Shown one piece after another: positions 1 through 8,874 of a DNA stretch of 20,591 nucleotides; the first letter of the stretch is position 1; each line of letters begins with the position of its first letter. Origin of the DNA: JAKAGZ01 sp964595355. GTDB lineage: Bacteria > Bacteroidota > Ignavibacteria > Ignavibacteriales > Ignavibacteriaceae. The translations under genes were made by a program, and so were the position numbers. The stretch covers positions 1-20,591 of the forward strand of contig CAZQQD010000054.1 in NCBI GenBank assembly GCA_964595355.1. Direction: 5' to 3'. The notes under the pieces are model-generated. The model searched no databases. It saw only the letters and a program-made list of their open reading frames with translations, and was not told the origin of the DNA.

Positions 1-3000
1 TAAACCCTGCATCCTTAACAGCTTTTTCAAAATCTGCAACATCGGTTTGATAAAGCTTGTTCATATCTGCTAAAATATCCTCTTCCAGTTTTCTAACTTT
101 TTCATATTTAACCTGAGCATTCTGATACGGCGCATCCAGGGGGTAGGCATTTAAGAAACCTGTCATACCCAATTCAGACATTAATACACCTGAATTATCA
201 TGAATCCCGGTTTGTGTAGAATCTGGTATAATTCTGTTAGCAAGCTTTGTAAGTTTTTTCTGAAGGTCGTTAGCTTTTTTCTTCAGGTCTTTAGCTTTTG
301 TACTGTCCAGATTTGTTGCAAATTCTTTTATAGTTTCAATTGATTTATAAGTTTTTTGAATTTGCTTGTATGCCTTGGCTGCAGTTTCTGATAAATCGTC
401 AAGCTTTTTATCAAAATCATAATTGGCTTTATAATTGTCCAAATTTATATCCAGCCTTGGATCGCTTTTTACTAAAAATGATTGAGACATTTCCTGGCCG
501 CCTGCTTTAATTTTTACAATATATTTACCCGGAAGCACAGGTAGTCCCGGTCTGTCTTCTCCTTCTTTTGTTTTAGCACGCGGCCTGTCGGCTGCCTTTT
601 CTCTAAGATCCCAGGCGACACGGTTAACTCCGTTATGATAAGTTCCTTTGAATGTTCTTATAAGAGTTGAATCAGAATTATAAATTTCAATTGTAGCCTT
701 TTTCTCTTTCGGTGTGTCTTCAAATTTTGTAACACTATCAGGTACGTCACTTAAATAATAAGTAAAAAAAGCACCGTACATTCTGTTTTGTCCTTTGAAA
801 GCATCGCTGCCGCTGAACCATCCTCCTCCAACATTTGCTTTTATAAATTCAGTTGCATCATTTACATGGAATAAATAAGATTTACTTTTAAGAACATTTT
901 CGCTCAGCTGTCTCAGTGGGGTAATATCGTCGATTATATAAACAGCTCTTCCGTACGTCCCGATAACAAGATCACTCTCGCGTTTTTGTATTGTCATCGC
1001 TTCCATCGGGGCAGTTGGTAAACCGTGAGTCCATTTTGTCCAGTGTTTCCCAGCATCAATACTGAAATATAAATCGAATTCAGTTCCCAGGAATAAAAGA
1101 TTTTTGTCAACAGGATCTTCTTCAATTGTTAAAGCAAAGCCATCGATATTTTTTGTAACAAGACTAGTCCAGTGTTCACCGTAATCGTGAGTTACAAATA
1201 CATAGGGTGTCCAGTCATGTTTCCTATGATTATCAAAAACTACATAAGCTGTACCTGCATCGTGCTTCGAGGCTTTCACGCGCGGAATCCATGTACCGGC
1301 AGGAACCATTTTTGAGTCGACAAGTTCTTTTGAAACAAGTGTCCAGGTTTTTCCGCCATCTTTTGTAAGCTGAAGATTACCATCGTCAGTACCTGCCCAG
1401 ATAACACCTTGTTTTACAGGACTAGGAGATATAGATAATATTGTAGTAAAATTTTCAGCACCGGAAGCATCGATTGTTAGTCCACCACTTTCTGCCTGCT
1501 TTTGTTTTGTTGTATCATTGGTCGTGAGGTCAGGGCTTATTATTGTCCAGGTTTTACCTTTATCAGTACTTTTGTGAATAAACTGACTTCCGTAATAAAT
1601 AGTTGATGAATTAAACGGGTCAATGGCAAAAGCCGTATTCCAGTTGTACCTGTCTTTTATATCCGTTTCAGTAGGACGTATCATCTTAAACAAACCTGTT
1701 TTCAGGTTATAATAATAAAGAAAACCTTCCTGTGACATTGAATAACCTGCATCAGAATTTTCAGGATCAGGATGGATATCAAAGCCATCACCATCGGTCA
1801 GGAATTGCCAGTCAGAGTTGTAAACTCCATCATTACTGTAACTGGTGCTCGGGCCTCTCCACGAACCGTTGTCCTGAAGTCCGCCATAAACATGGTAGGG
1901 AATATCATTATCTACAGAAATGTGGTAATACTGTGCAAGTGGAAGATTCTGAACAAATCTCCAGGTTTTTCCACGGTCATGACTAACTGCTATCCCGCCG
2001 TCGTTGCCGGCAATCATAGTCTCACCGTTCGGATGAAGCCAGAGAGCATGGTTATCAACGTGGATATCTCCTTGTATGCTGTGAAAAGATTTTCCCGCAT
2101 CAATTGACTTCTGTAAAATAAATTCAATTTTGTAAACGATATTTTCATTTACAGGGTTTACCATTATTCTTCCAAAGTAAAATGGTCGGGGGTTCACTTC
2201 CGGTTCTGAATTCACAGTTTTCCAGGTATAACCACCGTCATCAGACCTTAACAGTTCACTCTTTTTAGCTTCAACCATAGCATAAACTACGTTTGGTTTA
2301 TTTGTGGCAAACGCGAGTCCAATCTTTCCAAGTTCTCCGTCAGGTAATCCATCTTTGTGAGTTATTTTTTTCCAGTGTTCTCCGCCATCAATAGTTAAAT
2401 AAAGTCCGCTTCCCGGTCCGCCTGAATTAAAAAACCATGGCCATCTTCTGTGCTGCCACATTGAAGCAATCAATTTATTTGGATTGGATGGGTCCATTAC
2501 AATATCACCAACACCCGTTTTTTCATCCACATATAGAATATTTTTCCAGGTTTTACCGCCGTCGGTAGTTTTATAAACCCCTCTCTCTTTTGTGTAATCC
2601 CAGTTAGTGCCGAGTGCGCCGATATATGCAACGTTGGGGTTTGTAGGATCAAGCTGAATACACGAGATAGTTTCAGTATTCTCAAGTCCTAAAAATTCCC
2701 AGGTTTTTCCTCCATCCATGGATTTGTAAACACCTCGTCCCACACCTGCACTGTTTCTTATATTTGATTCGCCTGTACCGACCCAGACTATATCTGGGTT
2801 AGGCTGGTAAATTGTTACTGCACCGATTGACGAGACCGGTTCTTTGTCGAATACCGATTTCCAGCTAACGCCTCCGTCGACAGACTTCCATACACCGCCG
2901 GTTGCAGATCCCACGTAAATTATATTTGGATCTTTGTCTACCGCATCAATTGCTGCGATGCGCCCGCTCATTCCTGCAGGGCCGATACTTCGCGCTTTAA

Positions 3001-3100
3001 TTCCCCTGAAAAGGGAAGTATCAACCTGTTGTGCGTTTATGGATATAAAAAATATGATTGAAAAAACAGTTGGTAGAAGGAGAGATGTTTTTGTTTTCAT
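1..3100 (-). CDS. Secreted Asp-box (VPS10/sortilin-like) beta-propeller protein, 3' end cut off by window edge
   Basis: The reading frame is open from ATG at 3100 to the left edge (1033 codons, no stop), so the C-terminus is missing. An AGGAG lies just upstream of the ATG. Residues 1-24 form a signal peptide (basic start, hydrophobic core, then NAQ), so the protein is exported. I count eleven Asp-box motifs of the S/T-x-D-x-G-x-x-W/F type (for example SMDGGKTW, TTDGGKTW, STDKGKTW, SIDAGKHW) between about residues 70 and 690. They mark two stacked beta-propellers as in VPS10/sortilin-like and family 74-like proteins. The C-terminal third has a beta-sandwich-like stretch and then a Lys/Asp-rich helical, probably coiled-coil segment near residues 890-960. 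Such proteins of about 1050 residues are usually annotated as glycosyl hydrolases, but no activity can be read from the sequence. The frame was checked at several points and shows no frameshift. Confidence 0.9.
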   Translation of the reverse strand, partial: MKTKTSLLLPTVFSIIFFISINAQQVDTSLFRGIKARSIGPAGMSGRIAAIDAVDKDPNIIYVGSATGGVWKSVDGGVSWKSVFDKEPVSSIGAVTIYQPNPDIVWVGTGESNIRNSAGVGRGVYKSMDGGKTWEFLGLENTETISCIQLDPTNPNVAYIGALGTNWDYTKERGVYKTTDGGKTWKNILYVDEKTGVGDIVMDPSNPNKLIASMWQHRRWPWFFNSGGPGSGLYLTIDGGEHWKKITHKDGLPDGELGKIGLAFATNKPNVVYAMVEAKKSELLRSDDGGYTWKTVNSEPEVNPRPFYFGRIMVNPVNENIVYKIEFILQKSIDAGKSFHSIQGDIHVDNHALWLHPNGETMIAGNDGGIAVSHDRGKTWRFVQNLPLAQYYHISVDNDIPYHVYGGLQDNGSWRGPSTSYSNDGVYNSDWQFLTDGDGFDIHPDPENSDAGYSMSQEGFLYYYNLKTGLFKMIRPTETDIKDRYNWNTAFAIDPFNSSTIYYGSQFIHKSTDKGKTWTIISPDLTTNDTTKQKQAESGGLTIDASGAENFTTILSISPSPVKQGVIWAGTDDGNLQLTKDGGKTWTLVSKELVDSKMVPAGTWIPRVKASKHDAGTAYVVFDNHRKHDWTPYVFVTHDYGEHWTSLVTKNIDGFALTIEEDPVDKNLLFLGTEFDLYFSIDAGKHWTKWTHGLPTAPMEAMTIQKRESDLVIGTYGRAVYIIDDITPLRQLSENVLKSKSYLFHVNDATEFIKANVGGGWFSGSDAFKGQNRMYGAFFTYYLSDVPDSVTKFEDTPKEKKATIEIYNSDSTLIRTFKGTYHNGVNRVAWDLREKAADRPRAKTKEGEDRPGLPVLPGKYIVKIKAGGQEMSQSFLVKSDPRLDINLDNYKANYDFDKKLDDLSETAAKAYKQIQKTYKSIETIKEFATNLDSTKAKDLKKKANDLQKKLTKLANRIIPDSTQTGIHDNSGVLMSELGMTGFLNAYPLDAPYQNAQVKYEKVRKLEEDILADMNKLYQTDVADFEKAVKDAGF

Positions 3101-3345
3101 TGTTTCTCCTATTTGAAAATTAAGAAAGTGTACTATGGAATTATTGGTTATTAAAAATATAATTTAAGAAATAATTAGTATTATTTGCCACAGTTTTATG
3201 ATGAAATTATGTTAATTATCGCAACCAATTCAATTCGCACTGTATCACACGGTACGTCATATAAATAAAATTGTTGATGCATTTCGTTTCAGGAAATCTT
3301 AAATTATAATAAACTGATTAAACATTTTTTATCCGGAAAAAGTTT

Positions 3346-4983
3346 ATGAAACTTGACAAAGATTTACAATCAATTCAGGAAGCCCGAGATCTGGCAAGGA
3401 CTGCAAAAGATGCTCAGCTGGAGTACCAGTATTTTGAGCAAAACCAGGTTGATAAGATAGTAAAAGCGATGGCTGAAGCAGGTTATGCAGAATCTGAAAA
3501 ACTTGCAAAAATGGCTGTTGAGGAGAGTGGTTTCGGGAAATGGCAGGATAAAGTTATAAAAAATCAGTTCGGGACTAAAAATGTTTATGAGTCGATTAAG
3601 GATCTTAAAACTACGGGTGTCGTTGCAATTGAAGAAAATGGAAAAATTGTAAAGATTGCCGTACCCATGGGGGTTGTTTGTGCTCTCGTTCCTTCGACAA
3701 ATCCTATCTCTACAGCAATGTTTAAAGCTTTAATTTCACTGAAAACCAGGAACGGAATTGTTGTAAGTCCGCATCCGCGAACTGCAAAATGTACAGCTAA
3801 ATCATTAAAAGTATTATCTGATGCCGCAGAAGCTGCAGGTGCACCGAAAGGTCTGATACAGTGTCTGACTAATCCCACGATAGAAGGTACGGAAGCGTTG
3901 ATGAAAGATAAAAACATTGCGGTGATTCTGGCTACTGGCAGTAATCCGATGGTAAAAGCAGCCTACAGTGCTGGTAAACCAGCTTATGGCGTGGGTTCAG
4001 GAAACGTGCCGGCCTTTATTGAAAAAACTGCAGATTACAAAAAAGCAGTCGCAGATATTATTTATGGTACTACATTCGATAACGGAACCTTGTGTTCTTC
4101 AGAGCAGGCAATGATTGTTGATCGTCCATTGCGTGAAAAAGTGATAGAAGAAGCTAAAGCAAGGGGTGCTTATTTTATAAACGAAGACGAAAAGAAAAAA
4201 TTAGCTAATGCTATCCAGAAAGATTTCAGAATTAATCCTGCCATTGTCGGGCAATCTGCTCACTTCATTGCTCAATACACAGGATTTCAGGTTCCTGAAA
4301 ATACTTCTGTCCTAATTGCTGAATGTACAGAGGTTGGAAAAAGTGATCCTTTATCAATGGAAAAGCTTTCACCTATTCTTGCTTTTTACACAGTGGACGG
4401 ATGGCTGGAAGGTTGTCACAGATGCATCGACCTTTTAAGGTTCGGTGGTATAGGGCACACCATGGCAATTCATTCCAATGACCAGGGTATAATTATGAAG
4501 TTTGCGCTGGAGAAACCTGCATTCAGAATCCTGGTAAACACAGTTGCTTCTATTGGTGCAGTAGGTTATACAACGGCTCTTAATCCTTCTATGACTTTGG
4601 GCCCTGGAACTATGGGAGGATCAATAATTTCAGATAATGTTACAGCAAAACATTTAATGAATATTAAAAGTCTTGCATTTGAAACTAATCCGGTGAATAA
4701 AGGAAACAGCGTAACATCATTTAAAATTGATAACATGCAGAAGCGCACCTCTTCCTCTGGTTCAAGTACGTTAATGAAAGAAATTGAAGAGAGATTAAAA
4801 GCACGAGCGGGAAATTTTCCGCACCGGGATAGTTACTTGCCCGTTAAAGGACCGGATTTTAAACCTGTGGAAAAAATTAATACTGCAGTTAAGAGTTCTT
4901 TTGTTAAAGGAAATGCTACTCTCGGTTCAGGTATATCTGAAGCGGATGTGAATAAAATCATGAGAGAATTTAAACTACCTTAG
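3346..4983 (+). CDS. CoA-acylating aldehyde dehydrogenase (EutE/AdhE-N/sulfoacetaldehyde dehydrogenase type)
   Basis: The 545-residue soluble enzyme should convert an aldehyde, NAD(P)+ and CoA to an acyl-CoA, or run in reverse. It resembles the N-terminal half of AdhE throughout: AVPMGVVCALVPSTNPIS at about 105-122, SLKTRNGIVVSPHPR at 131-145, ATGSNPMVKAAYSAGKPAYG at 196-215, and FDNGTLCSSEQ with catalytic Cys250. Further matches are EKLSPILAFY near 340 and LGPGTMGGSIISDNVTAKHL near 418-437. No iron alcohol dehydrogenase domain follows, so it is not AdhE. Acetaldehyde and sulfoacetaldehyde are both possible substrates. The family core ends near residue 445. About 100 further residues follow: a KR/S-rich linker and a short amphipathic C-terminal helix. 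The upstream GGAAAAAG is a weak ribosome site. The gene stands alone, diverging from the Asp-box gene and converging on the kinase-like gene. Confidence 0.88.
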   Translation: MKLDKDLQSIQEARDLARTAKDAQLEYQYFEQNQVDKIVKAMAEAGYAESEKLAKMAVEESGFGKWQDKVIKNQFGTKNVYESIKDLKTTGVVAIEENGKIVKIAVPMGVVCALVPSTNPISTAMFKALISLKTRNGIVVSPHPRTAKCTAKSLKVLSDAAEAAGAPKGLIQCLTNPTIEGTEALMKDKNIAVILATGSNPMVKAAYSAGKPAYGVGSGNVPAFIEKTADYKKAVADIIYGTTFDNGTLCSSEQAMIVDRPLREKVIEEAKARGAYFINEDEKKKLANAIQKDFRINPAIVGQSAHFIAQYTGFQVPENTSVLIAECTEVGKSDPLSMEKLSPILAFYTVDGWLEGCHRCIDLLRFGGIGHTMAIHSNDQGIIMKFALEKPAFRILVNTVASIGAVGYTTALNPSMTLGPGTMGGSIISDNVTAKHLMNIKSLAFETNPVNKGNSVTSFKIDNMQKRTSSSGSSTLMKEIEERLKARAGNFPHRDSYLPVKGPDFKPVEKINTAVKSSFVKGNATLGSGISEADVNKIMREFKLP

Positions 4984-5035
4984 AAATTACAAACCATAAC
5001 CCAAAAAATTCCTCTTCAGATATGATTTGGATATT

Positions 5036-5770
5036 TCAGTGTACTGCCTCAGCATATACTTTCGGAAACTTTTTAGTAACTGTGCGTGCAATAATTTCTG
5101 CAGCACCGTCGTATCCTAAAAGTTGAGTATTTAGTATTAAATGGTAATGAACAGGATTTTCGATTTCTTTATAAAAATATGATTTGAGATATCTCCTTCT
5201 TGTTTCCTCTTCTCTCCTTATGTATTCTTCTGCTTCTTTTATAGACATTCCAAAATATTCCTGTATGTGTTTTATTCTGCTTTCAAGAGGTGCAATAAGC
5301 CTGACGTGGAATACATTCTTTAATTTGGAGGCTATTATATTCGAACCTCTTCCAACTATTACAACATTTCCCATCTCGGCCAGTTTTAAGATTGTTTTCG
5401 AAGTTTTATAAACCAAACTCCAGTTTGATTCATTAAACCAAAAAAAATCTTTTATGAGTGTTTCAACGTTGGAATATTTATCTTCAATTTTTATGTTGAC
5501 CAGCATTTTGGGGAGATTGTAATCAGAAAGAACTTTCTCAATTAGATTTTTATCGAAATAAGTCCATTCACATTTAGGTTCCGTTAATTGATTATTCATG
5601 ATCTCGATGAATTTTTCACCAACCATTGCCGCACCTGCACCGGTCTGCCGTGATATTGTAACTGTTGGAAAGTATCCTTTGGTTTTTAGGTAGTGATTAA
5701 ATTCATCGGGGTGTTCGGAGTGACACTCAATATACCTTCTGCACTTTTCATAAGCCCCAAGAGCTTTCAT
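5036..5770 (-). CDS. Cytidylate kinase-like family protein
   Basis: The 244-residue soluble protein has the features of the cytidylate kinase-like family (PF13189 type). These are a nucleotide-binding loop ISRQTGAGA at about 39-47, YFDKNLIEKVL at 71-81, NVVIVGRGSNIIA at 135-147, HVRLIAPLESRI at 155-166, and a lid region IRREEETRRRYLKSYF at 184-199. NPVHYHLILNT follows at 205-215, a stretch typical of this group. The loop lacks the Walker A lysine-serine pair of true kinases, as usual for this family, and the natural substrate is unknown. The N-terminal 35 residues are an extra charged segment. ATG at 5770 is preceded by a G-run that could serve as a ribosome site. It lies 76 bp downstream of the aminotransferase-like gene on the same strand and may share its transcript. 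Confident in family, not in substrate. Confidence 0.82.
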   Translation of the reverse strand: MKALGAYEKCRRYIECHSEHPDEFNHYLKTKGYFPTVTISRQTGAGAAMVGEKFIEIMNNQLTEPKCEWTYFDKNLIEKVLSDYNLPKMLVNIKIEDKYSNVETLIKDFFWFNESNWSLVYKTSKTILKLAEMGNVVIVGRGSNIIASKLKNVFHVRLIAPLESRIKHIQEYFGMSIKEAEEYIRREEETRRRYLKSYFYKEIENPVHYHLILNTQLLGYDGAAEIIARTVTKKFPKVYAEAVH

Positions 5771-5846
5771 ATACCCCCCACTTTAAATCTTACTTTAATA
5801 TAAATAATTTGAATCTAAATAAATATGTCTGAAATGAGTAGGCGTG

Positions 5847-7319
5847 CTAACTGATTGTAAAATATTCTTTTATCATTTCGGAAATTGCTCCGTTTGTACG
5901 AATATTTACATATTCATTTTTATTTGGGAGGTAATTGTAATCCTTGCCCCATCCTGAAATATTTTCTGCTATTTTTTGAATTGCACCGCAGATGAAATAA
6001 ATTTCATCGTTTGTCATTGTAGGATGTATTGACATTCTTACCCAACCGGGTTTCTCTGAGAGATCACCGTGATCGATTTTTTGGGTAATATGTTTTGATT
6101 GTAGCCTAGTAACGTGAAGCAAATAATGTCCGTATGTTCCGGCACATGAACAACCTCCACGTACCTGAATGCCAAACCTGTCATTTAACAATTTTACAAT
6201 TAGGTTATAATGTATATTTTCGATATAAAATGAAATTGCACCGAGTCTGTGTTCAATATTATCGGCTAAAATATGCAGACCCTCTATTTTTCTTAGCTCA
6301 GCAAAAGCAATTTTTATTAATTCTTCTTCTCTCTTTCTGATATTTTCGGTACCCATTTGTTCTTTTAATTTTATGCAAAGGGCTGCCCTGATTGTTTGCA
6401 AAAATGCAGGGGTTCCCCCGTCTTCACGGGCTTCAATATTGTTTATAAATTTGTGCTTACCCCATGGATTCGTCCAGTCAACCGTTCCCCCTCCTGGATT
6501 GTCAGGCACTCTATTGTGATATAAATGGGAATCAAAAATTAAAACACCGGGTGAGCCAGGCCCTCCTAAAAATTTGTGTGGTGAGAAAAGTATTGCGTCA
6601 AGTTTTTCAAGTGGATCTTTAGGGTGCATATTGATTTTTGTATACGGTGCAGAACAGGCGAAATCTATAAAACAATATCCGCCGTGCTGATGTACAATCT
6701 TTGCCATTTTGTGATATGGAGTTTCAATTCCTGTTACGTTCGAGCATGCAGTAAATGCTCCGATTTTTAGTTTACGGCTTTCGAATTTCTTTAATTGTTT
6801 TTCGAGATCGTTTAAATCGACAAGTCCTTCATCATTCGGTTTGATAACAATGACTTCTGCTATTGTTTCTAGCCACGAGGTATGGTTTGAATGATGTTCC
6901 ATATGAGTTACAAAAGCAACCGGGCGTAAATTCCCTTCTAGTTTTATAAACTGGTGTAATTGTTCAGGTACTTTTAATCCAAGTATACGCTGCCATTTGT
7001 TTATCATTGCAGTCATGCCGGATCCGGCAGTAATTATCATATCATTTTTTGAAGCGTTTACATGATCTTTAATAATTTTGTGTGCCTCGTGATATGAAAG
7101 TGTCATCTGGGTTCCTGTTTCGCTGGACTCGGAGTGAGTATTACCTACAAACGGACCAAATAGCTTAGATATTTTCTCCTCAATAGGTTGATATAGTCTT
7201 CCGCTTGCAATCCAGTCAGCGTACACTAATTTTTGTTCGCCGTAGGGCGACAGAAATTTAGTATTATAACCAATCGTATTGATTCTAAATTGTTCGAAAT
7301 ATTTTTCAAGATTTTCCAT
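5847..7319 (-). CDS. Class V aminotransferase / cysteine desulfurase-like PLP enzyme
   Basis: The 490-residue soluble PLP enzyme belongs to fold type I, class V (the SufS/CsdA and isopenicillin-N-epimerase superfamily). Visible landmarks are ITAGSGMTAMIN at 96-107 (phosphate-binding turn), the His-rich THMEHHSNHTSW at 138-149 (ring-stacking position), and FIDFACSAPY at 217-226 with Asp219 for the pyridine nitrogen. SPHKFLGGPGSPG follows at 246-258 with Lys249 as the predicted Schiff-base lysine. The motif VRGGCSCAGTYGHYLLH at 386-402 carries Cys390 and Cys392 in the region where desulfurases have their catalytic cysteine loop. At 490 residues it is longer than SufS (about 400). No suf or isc genes are nearby, so iron-sulfur assembly is not supported by context. 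The reaction (desulfurase, lyase or aminotransferase) cannot be decided from sequence alone. Start ATG at 7319 has only a weak purine-rich upstream stretch. Confidence 0.85.
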   Translation of the reverse strand: MENLEKYFEQFRINTIGYNTKFLSPYGEQKLVYADWIASGRLYQPIEEKISKLFGPFVGNTHSESSETGTQMTLSYHEAHKIIKDHVNASKNDMIITAGSGMTAMINKWQRILGLKVPEQLHQFIKLEGNLRPVAFVTHMEHHSNHTSWLETIAEVIVIKPNDEGLVDLNDLEKQLKKFESRKLKIGAFTACSNVTGIETPYHKMAKIVHQHGGYCFIDFACSAPYTKINMHPKDPLEKLDAILFSPHKFLGGPGSPGVLIFDSHLYHNRVPDNPGGGTVDWTNPWGKHKFINNIEAREDGGTPAFLQTIRAALCIKLKEQMGTENIRKREEELIKIAFAELRKIEGLHILADNIEHRLGAISFYIENIHYNLIVKLLNDRFGIQVRGGCSCAGTYGHYLLHVTRLQSKHITQKIDHGDLSEKPGWVRMSIHPTMTNDEIYFICGAIQKIAENISGWGKDYNYLPNKNEYVNIRTNGAISEMIKEYFTIS

Positions 7320-7544
7320 CTTTTTTCGTCTGTTATTGATCTATCAAACCAATAAATATAAGAATTTTAGTCAAAATTAATCTACACTATAATGTACTCT
7401 TTTTGCTTACTAAATCTAACTTTTTAGAAAGATTATTACCACTTGTAGATTATTTACGCCGCCCGTCGATTATTAACGATTTATTAGAGATGATATTGAG
7501 AGATTGGTTAAAAAATCTATTGATAAAATTTGTGCAGGAAAATC

Positions 7545-7567
7545 AACCACTCTGAATCAGAGTGGTT
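7545..7567 (-). terminator. Hairpin terminator after the T9SS cargo gene
   Basis: A perfect 10-bp inverted repeat, AACCACTCTG / CAGAGTGGTT with a 3-nt loop AAT, lies 11 bp past the stop codon of the minus-strand gene. Read on the minus strand it is followed by GATTTTCC, a short T-run, which fits a rho-independent terminator of moderate strength. Confidence 0.75.
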
Positions 7568-7578
7568 TTGTACATAAT

Positions 7579-8874
7579 TTATTTTAGCAGAATCATTTTT
7601 TTTGTAATGTTCACTGAGTTACCAGCCAATGTATAGAAATAAATTCCACTCGAAAGATTAGCAGCATTAAATTTTACACTATGGGTGCCAACGTCCACTT
7701 CACGATTTACAAGCTCGGCAACTTGTTGTCCGATCATATTGTAAACCACTAACCTGACATTTTCTTTTTTTGCCATTGTAAATTGTATTGTAGTAGTTGG
7801 GTTAAAAGGATTTGGATAATTCTGACCCATCCCGGTGCTTGCTATTAAGTTAATTTTGACTGATATAACATTCGAATAATTAAAACTTCCATCATTATCC
7901 ACTTGTTTCAGCCTGTACGAATAATTGCCTGATCTTAAATTGTTATCAATGAAACTATATTCCTTTGTAGAGTTACTGTTACCTGCACCGGTTACAAAAC
8001 CGATATTTCCCCAAACTTGGTTATCAGTTGATCTCTCAATGTTAAAACCATAGTTATTAACTTCAGTTGATGTTGCCCATTTTAATACCACGGTATTTTG
8101 TTCTGCTGAAACTGTAAAGTTTGTAAGTTGGACAGGCAATGCCTCATTTTCCACAACTTGTTGTGTATTGATTTCACCATATTGAACATAATCAGGTGAT
8201 TGATTATTTGTTGAAGAATAATTTCGCGCAATCATTCTTGCCTCTTGAGGAGAGATGTTTAATTTGTTTGCGAGATAAGCGATTTGACCTGCAATATAGC
8301 CGTTGGAGAAACTGGATTCATTATAACTTGTTATTGGGTCGATTGAAATGAACTCAACTTTATATCCTGTGACAAGAGTATCTGATCCCGCGCCTGTGGC
8401 TACTATTGTTGCATTTGGTATATCAAGATTGCAAACATAATAGAACCCGTTTGAACCTGCCGGCATAAACAACAAAACATTCGGATGATTTTTAGCAGTA
8501 TCATCTACCTGATTACTTATACCAGTGTAAGATCTAATTGCTATCTGATAATTATTTTGATCGGCATAATTTAAAGCATCGTTGGGGCTATCATCTACGT
8601 GAAGATCTATCTGCCCGGTAAATTGAGTACCGTCATAACTCGCATATCCAATAAGAAATGCGTTTTCGACATAAGTATCATGCGTAGTATAACCAGATAG
8701 CCCCGAAACTAGTACCTTTGTTACTTGCTGTGAATTTGCTGTAGTTGTGAAAAGAGAAAATAAGACGAGTATGACTGTGCTTTTTATAAAAACGGAAACA
8801 ATCGGATTGTACCGGTTACTGCCGGCACTTTTAGTATAAAAATTGAGAGCTCTGTTTTTAGCCTTTATTTTCAT
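7579..8874 (-). CDS. T9SS-exported protein with degenerate subtilisin-like domain, FnIII-like domain and type A sorting domain
   Basis: The 431-residue protein has a long basic N-region and a hydrophobic core at about 26-45 ending near ANSQQ, a Sec signal peptide. At the C-terminus, about 350-431, NYPNPFNPTTTIQF, VYNMIGQQV, LSSGIYFY and a lysine-ending tail form a type A T9SS sorting domain. The protein should therefore cross the outer membrane through the type IX system and be released or surface-anchored. Residues about 246-342 look like a fibronectin-III-type beta-sandwich (LPVQLTNFTV, VVLKW, YGFNIERS, YSYRLKQVD). Residues about 51-220 resemble a subtilisin fold by eye: ALNYADQNNYQIAIRSYTG, PNVLLFMPAGSNG and NESSFSNGYIAGQIAYL match its core helix, strand and Ser-loop. 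The expected Asp and His motifs are absent (see findings). The ATG at 8874 has a weak AAGAAG upstream; no other Met lies before the signal core. Confidence 0.85.
   Translation of the reverse strand: MKIKAKNRALNFYTKSAGSNRYNPIVSVFIKSTVILVLFSLFTTTANSQQVTKVLVSGLSGYTTHDTYVENAFLIGYASYDGTQFTGQIDLHVDDSPNDALNYADQNNYQIAIRSYTGISNQVDDTAKNHPNVLLFMPAGSNGFYYVCNLDIPNATIVATGAGSDTLVTGYKVEFISIDPITSYNESSFSNGYIAGQIAYLANKLNISPQEARMIARNYSSTNNQSPDYVQYGEINTQQVVENEALPVQLTNFTVSAEQNTVVLKWATSTEVNNYGFNIERSTDNQVWGNIGFVTGAGNSNSTKEYSFIDNNLRSGNYSYRLKQVDNDGSFNYSNVISVKINLIASTGMGQNYPNPFNPTTTIQFTMAKKENVRLVVYNMIGQQVAELVNREVDVGTHSVKFNAANLSSGIYFYTLAGNSVNITKKMILLK

Noticed and set aside
1732..2107. Two overlapping plus-strand open frames of 84 and 111 codons
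   Set aside because: Both lie antisense inside the long Asp-box gene, whose frame is continuous, and their products have no domain-like pattern.
1041..2885. Recurrent CCAGGTTTTTCC-like stretches that look like a DNA repeat array
   Set aside because: They are the reverse complement of GGKTW codons in the Asp-box motifs of the beta-propeller protein, so they are protein repeats and not a CRISPR or regulatory array.
3101..3345. Searched for promoters or a riboswitch between the divergent Asp-box and aldehyde dehydrogenase genes
   Set aside because: AT-rich, with no consensus hexamer pair, no TAnnTTTG element at a sensible place and no stable hairpin that I could identify.
4984..5035. Possible bidirectional terminator between convergent genes
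   Set aside because: Only a 5-base CCAAA/TTTGG pair with a long loop is present, too weak to call.
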